This document shows, piece after piece, positions 59,809 through 64,000 of a DNA stretch of 64,000 nucleotides. The translations under genes and the position numbers were made by a program. Within the stretch, counting starts at the first letter, position 1; each line of letters begins with the position of its first letter. The DNA is taken from assembly GCA_012931725.1 (NCBI GenBank), contig CM022944.1, positions 76,044,151 to 76,108,150 of the forward strand, given 5' to 3'. Origin of the DNA: Litsea cubeba. Taxonomy: Eukaryota > Streptophyta > Magnoliopsida > Laurales > Lauraceae. Under the pieces are notes generated by a model. It was not told where the DNA came from. It ran no database searches and was given only the letters and a program-made list of their open reading frames with translations.

Positions 59809-60270
59809 AAAAGCTATGCAGACTCCCACCATAGGGATTTACAGTTCAAGGAAGGAGATAAAGTTTTCTTGAAAGTGTCACCGACTCAGGGAACTTTAAG
59901 GTTTGGACAGAAGGGCAAGTTGTCTCAGAGATACATTGGGTCGTACGACATTATGAGTAAGGTTGGCGATGTTGCTTACAGATTAGCCATACCACCCGAA
60001 CTATCAGGTGTACATAATGTTTTCCATGTGTCGATGTTGAAGAAGTATGTCCCCGATCGATTGCATGTACTCCGTCATGAACCCTTGGAAATCCGAGAAG
60101 ATGCAACTTATGTGGAGAAAGCCTATTCAAATCATTGATACCAAGGAATAAGAGTTGAGAACACGAACAATTCACTGCTCAAAATACTTTGGGAAAATCA
60201 TGAACTGGAAGAAGCAAATTGGGAACTATGGGATTAAGTGCGGAAGAAGTATCCGCATCTACAACCTGAG
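59809..60270 (+). pseudogene. Element C integrase C-terminal part and chromodomain remnant
   Basis: Same frame after the TAG: DLQFKEGDKVFLKVSPTQGT, YRLAIPPELSGVHNVFHVSM, PLEIREDATYVEK, then a shift near 60,118 so that the chromodomain part (IIDTKE...LRTRTI, ENHELEEANWELWD) is spread over other frames with stops. More damaged than the same part of D. Confidence 0.85.
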
Positions 60271-60304
60271 GTGAGTTGTAATTTCATTTGGAGGACCAAA
60301 TGTT

Positions 60305-60319
60305 CTAAGGAGTGGAGGA
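60305..60319 (+). other. Element C polypurine tract
   Basis: CTAAGGAGTGGAGGA before TGTAAGACCCCGATCC. Confidence 0.8.
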
Positions 60320-61089
60320 TGTAAGACCCCGATCCGAGAGACCGTGATTAGCACTAATTAAGATATGTTTTAGTTGTAAGTGTGATTAGCAGATTTTGAC
60401 TAAGTTTTGGGTTAGAATAGCTTTTATATAGCTTTGGGGAATTTTGGGACCTTCTTGATTTAGTGGGACCCTCTGGGGGTTCCTTTAGTGACTTTGCGTG
60501 AACTTGGAGGATTATTCGAGATTTCTGAAAATTCGTATGTTAACCCCGTTTGACTCGTCTCATTAATCTCTACAACTTTCATGTTGACCCCGTCCCCGTT
60601 CGAGACCTCGAAACCCGACTTTTCCAACTTTGAGGGCAAAATGGTCTTTTTACACAAAATCTAGACACTATTTTCAATGTCACCAAAACCTATGAAGTAT
60701 ATACTTTTTGGAAACTAGAGATTTTGACGAGCAACTTTCCCTTCTTCGTCGAACTCACCCGAGGTCCTGAAAACCATGTTTTTAGCCCAACAATCCTTTT
60801 AAGTTGTGGGACCCACCTTCATGTTCTATATATAGTGAGCTTCTTCTTCTCATTTCCCTTTTTCCTGCTCATTTTCATTGTGGAAGAAGAAGTTCCAGCT
60901 GCCCTAGGGTTTTCCTTCTTTCTTCTTGATTCTTCATCTCAAATCGTCTACCAACCTTGCATCAAATCGAAAATGGACTTCATCATCTCCCTCCACACCT
61001 TGTAAGCTCTCCATTGACACTTTTGGGAGAAGAATCCATCACCATTAGAACTTCCTTTAAGCTCTCCTTGCCCATTTGAAGATTCTACA
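60320..61089 (+). repeat. Element C 3' LTR, first 770 bp only
   Basis: TGTAAGACCCCGATCCGAG start and a TATATATA box at 60,827-60,834, about 507 bp in. It is cut after GAAGATTCTACA by the start of another LTR; by comparison with LTR F some 2.3 kb should follow to the right of the insertion. Confidence 0.85.
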
Positions 61090-64000
61090 TGTAAGACCCC
61101 GACCCGAAAGACCACGATTAGCACTAATTAAGTTGTGTTTTAGCTCTAAGTGAGTTTGGTGGGTTTTTGGTTAAGTTTGGAATTAGAATAGCTTTTATAT
61201 AGCTTTAGGAAATTTTGAGAGCCTTCTTGATTTAGTGGGACCCTTTGGGGGTTCCTTTAGTGACTTGCGTGAACTTGGGGGATTCTTCAAGATTTCATAA
61301 ATTCGTGTGTTAACCCCGTTGGACTCATCTTATTAATCTCTTCAACGTTCATGTTGACCCCGTCCCTGTCCGAGACCTCGAAACTCGACTTTTCCTACTT
61401 TGAGGGAAAAACTGTCTTTTTACACAAAATCTGGACACTATTTTCATGTCACCAAAACCCGTGAAACATATACCTTTTTTGGAAACTAGAAATTTTGACG
61501 ATCAACTTTCCCTTATTTGTCAAACACATCCGACGCCTCGAGAACCATGTTTTTAGCCCATTAATCTTTTCAAGTTGTGGGACCCATCTTCATATGCTAT
61601 ATATAGTGAACTCCTTTACTCCCATTCTCTTTCTTGCTCTTGTGATTTGGTGAAGAACTTAGCTAGGGTTTGTTCTTGGTTTTCTCCTTCTTCTTGCTCT
61701 CTTCTTCTTCAATCCATCACCAAATCTTGCCAAACTAAGGAATGGAGTTCATCATCTTCTTCTTCTCCATGAGAGTTTCCTCTTGATACTATTCAAGGAG
61801 AAATCCATCAACATTGAAGTTCCCTTTGAGCTCATTCTTGTCCATTGAAGACCTTCCAAATGAGAGATCTCCTCCATCTTCTAGATATGATTTTTCTAAC
61901 CCTAGAGAGTCCCCATCTCCTTTATTGGGAACTCTCTCTCCTCTTTATTCATTGTTTTGGTCATTTGGGTTCTAAATGGGTTGTTGGTTTTGGGGGTTTT
62001 TGGCTAATGCTTGTAGGTTTGACCTTGAGAGTGTTTAGGAGCTTGATTTGTAAGCTTGGACCCAAGGCAAGTTGATGATTGGATGTCTGTCATGCCAACA
62101 TGTTTTTATGAGAAACGTGATTTCCATTTCTTACCTTTGATGATTTCACATTGTTTTTATGTGGATTCTATTTGCTTAAAAATGCTTGTTGATGGGCCCT
62201 TATAAATTGCTAAACTATATGGAAATGAATACCCTTTTTATCCTATTTTAAGCTTGCTTCATGATTTTCTTATATGAATTTCCATGGAAGATTGGGCTCG
62301 TTGATGAGTGGAGATGAGTGTGAAGGATTGTTATGTGTTATGGGATTTGATATGGGATATTGAAGGATGGTTTTGGAGAGGTTATAAGCCCTCCTTTATA
62401 TGATTGATTGGTGGTTCAAATGGGGTGGAAAGAGGAGGAAGGAAAGGAACCCGAAATGCATCAAAATATGGCTTCTGTGACAGTTCGCTCAAGCGACCTT
62501 GATAGTTCGCTCGAGCGAACCCCATGCAGAGGACAGTTCGCTCAAGCAAACTTGACTGGGCTGAGTCCGCTCGAGCGAACTCCTCACAGAGAGCTTGTGG
62601 CTCAGCGAACTTCCAGTCCACTCGAGCCAACAGCCTGTCCGGCTTGGGTCAATGCTTGAAGACTTGAAATGTTATTTTAATGCTTGGCGAGGTATTGTTT
62701 GGAGCCCTAATGCAATGGAGAGACCTAAGAAGTGTTGTTTGGAGTTTGGTTGTGAAAGATACCCCATCACGGAGACTCATCGAGAGTTTCCAAGGCTTGT
62801 CAACGTGTGTAGGGAGCCCGAAATGTCTCAAATCTCATGGAGTACCAAATTAATATCAAAACCAACATACGGGAACCTTATACACCTCAATTTGAATCTT
62901 GAATCCTCAATGTATGGTCCGTTCTTTTGTGGAAATCTACTTGTATTTCATCTCTCTTGGACATCAAATGTATTCTACTGTTTTCACATGACTTTACTAG
63001 TTCGTATTCAGAAATACTAAATTGTGTACTTTAAGTGTCCTGCCTGCCCGTACTATGCATGACTAGATAAGAATGTATTGTTTGTGCTTACGAGCACCCT
63101 ATCCCCCTTGCCTGGGTGTTATACACCGATATAGATATATGTGTATGTTGTCTGATCCGCCAACTTGGGTCCCCCTCTTGCTCCTGCCAGCTGCAGTCTG
63201 GATCTTGCCTACCCCGTTACCCGGTTCTGCCGTCGTGGTCTTATCTAGCTATATGTATATATTTAGTTGGTTCTCGCCATCTCGAGTGTCCGAGACCAAC
63301 GCCTCTAGCGTGCTCTCATCACATTAGTCATGGAGGATTTAGCTCAGCCTAGTTGCCATCTCGTCTGTTTTCCTACTCATTGATATCCCTTTTTGCATGT
63401 TTTATATTACTCATGTGTTTTCTAATAAATGATGCTTTCTCTTTCATGAAAATTATGTTTAAGCAGGTTTCAATGTTTTCAAGGGAACTTGTATTTTATT
63501 ATTGTATTCATATCTTTTCACCCACCTGCCAGACCGTCATATCTGACCCACTCTTTGGTACTCAAGTCCAGACCCCATTGCCTTTGAGGAGCCTGAGGAG
63601 GCGGCCGGAGAGCCGCAACGTGTAGGCGACTGGCAGGCCAATGATGTCATGTAGGCATTTGGTCAAGCCTTAAGATTCCACAACATTTTTGGGATTTGTG
63701 ACTAACAACATCTTTTGGGAGATTCTTTAGGTTGTACTGGCCTATGTTGGCCATTATTTTTGGGGAATGATAAACTAATCCATATTTGTATAAACACTTA
63801 ACCTTACCATTATTTTGGGAATGCTAATGATCATTGCTGACTCTGACCTCATGATTTAGTACACTTGTATCATGGAACGAATTGTTATACTTGATTTGCT
63901 ACACGTTTCCGCATCCTGAATATGAATGAATGACTTGTGTGAATTGTACGTGAAATCCTCACCGCGGAACCCTGTGGGAAATCAATTGCACGGACGAAAT
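61090..64000 (+). repeat. LTR F: related chromovirus LTR, runs off the window
   Basis: TGTAAGACCCCGACCCG start inside C's 3' LTR. TATATATAG at 61,598-61,606, CTCGAG-type motifs at 62,484-62,630, and sequence matching 53,330-55,245 to the window edge. By that comparison roughly 130-170 bp of the LTR remain outside. Whether it is a solo LTR or the start of a full element cannot be told here. Confidence 0.85.

Larger units (their letters stand above)
53159..61089 (+). mobile_element. Element C: chromodomain Ty3/gypsy (Tekay/Del-like), all internal domains present but decayed
   Basis: 5' LTR 53,159-55,373, internal region 55,374-60,319, 3' LTR from 60,320, cut at 61,089 by LTR F. Gag, zinc knuckle, protease, RT, RNase H, integrase and chromodomain can all be followed, but through several frameshifts and stops. 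Tandem with D by the shared LTR. Confidence 0.88.

Overview
This is a plant nuclear window, very probably angiosperm, made almost entirely of LTR retrotransposons inserted into one another. The evidence is the element types: plant Ty1/copia Gag-Pol, Ty3/gypsy of the Tat type with a second archaeal-type RNase H, chromodomain Ty3/gypsy of the Tekay/Del type, primer sites matching initiator tRNA-Met, and 5-bp target duplications. I recognise no ordinary host gene outside the elements, and no rRNA, tRNA gene or CRISPR. The species cannot be told from the sequence.

Layout. (1) 1 to about 32,600 is the 3' part of a + strand Tat-type Ty3/gypsy element: protease, G-patch, RT, RNase H, archaeal-type RNase H and integrase, then a long 3' region and the 3' LTR (from 30,262). 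Two Ty1/copia elements sit in it. Copia-1 (+, 4,611-14,259) splits the polyprotein between the two RNase H domains. Copia-2 (-, 21,987-29,641) lies in the 3' region. That 3' region also holds several tandem repeat families and, on the minus strand, a decayed intron-bearing gene with a plant mobile domain (17,502-21,408).

(2) About 32,655-50,055 is a + strand chromodomain Ty3/gypsy element (element B). Its RT is split by a 10.7-kb minus-strand element with 3.9-kb LTRs and no visible gag-pol (33,990-44,697, AGTAG duplication), which resembles a LARD. B ends in a 3.0-kb LTR.

(3) 50,056-52,350 is part of a minus-strand LTR (element E) lying in the integrase of another chromodomain element, D (52,351-53,158). 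D runs into an LTR (53,159-55,373) that is also the 5' LTR of element C (internal region 55,374-60,319). This is an LTR-internal-LTR tandem. C's 3' LTR is interrupted at 61,090 by a further related LTR (F) that leaves the window.

The simplest history is a nest. D was hit by E, E by B, B by the Tat element and by the LARD-like element, and the Tat element by both copias. This predicts that the missing left halves of Tat, B, E and D lie to the left of the window in that order. No copy is intact: the reading frames are closed mainly by nonsense changes that fit C-to-T or G-to-A transitions. The best preserved is copia-2, with one in-frame stop in about 1,620 codons. The most interesting features are the antisense, spliced plant-mobile-domain gene carried by the Tat element, and the clusters of short palindromes at the same offset (about 1.37-1.53 kb) in five chromovirus-type LTRs although their sequence differs.
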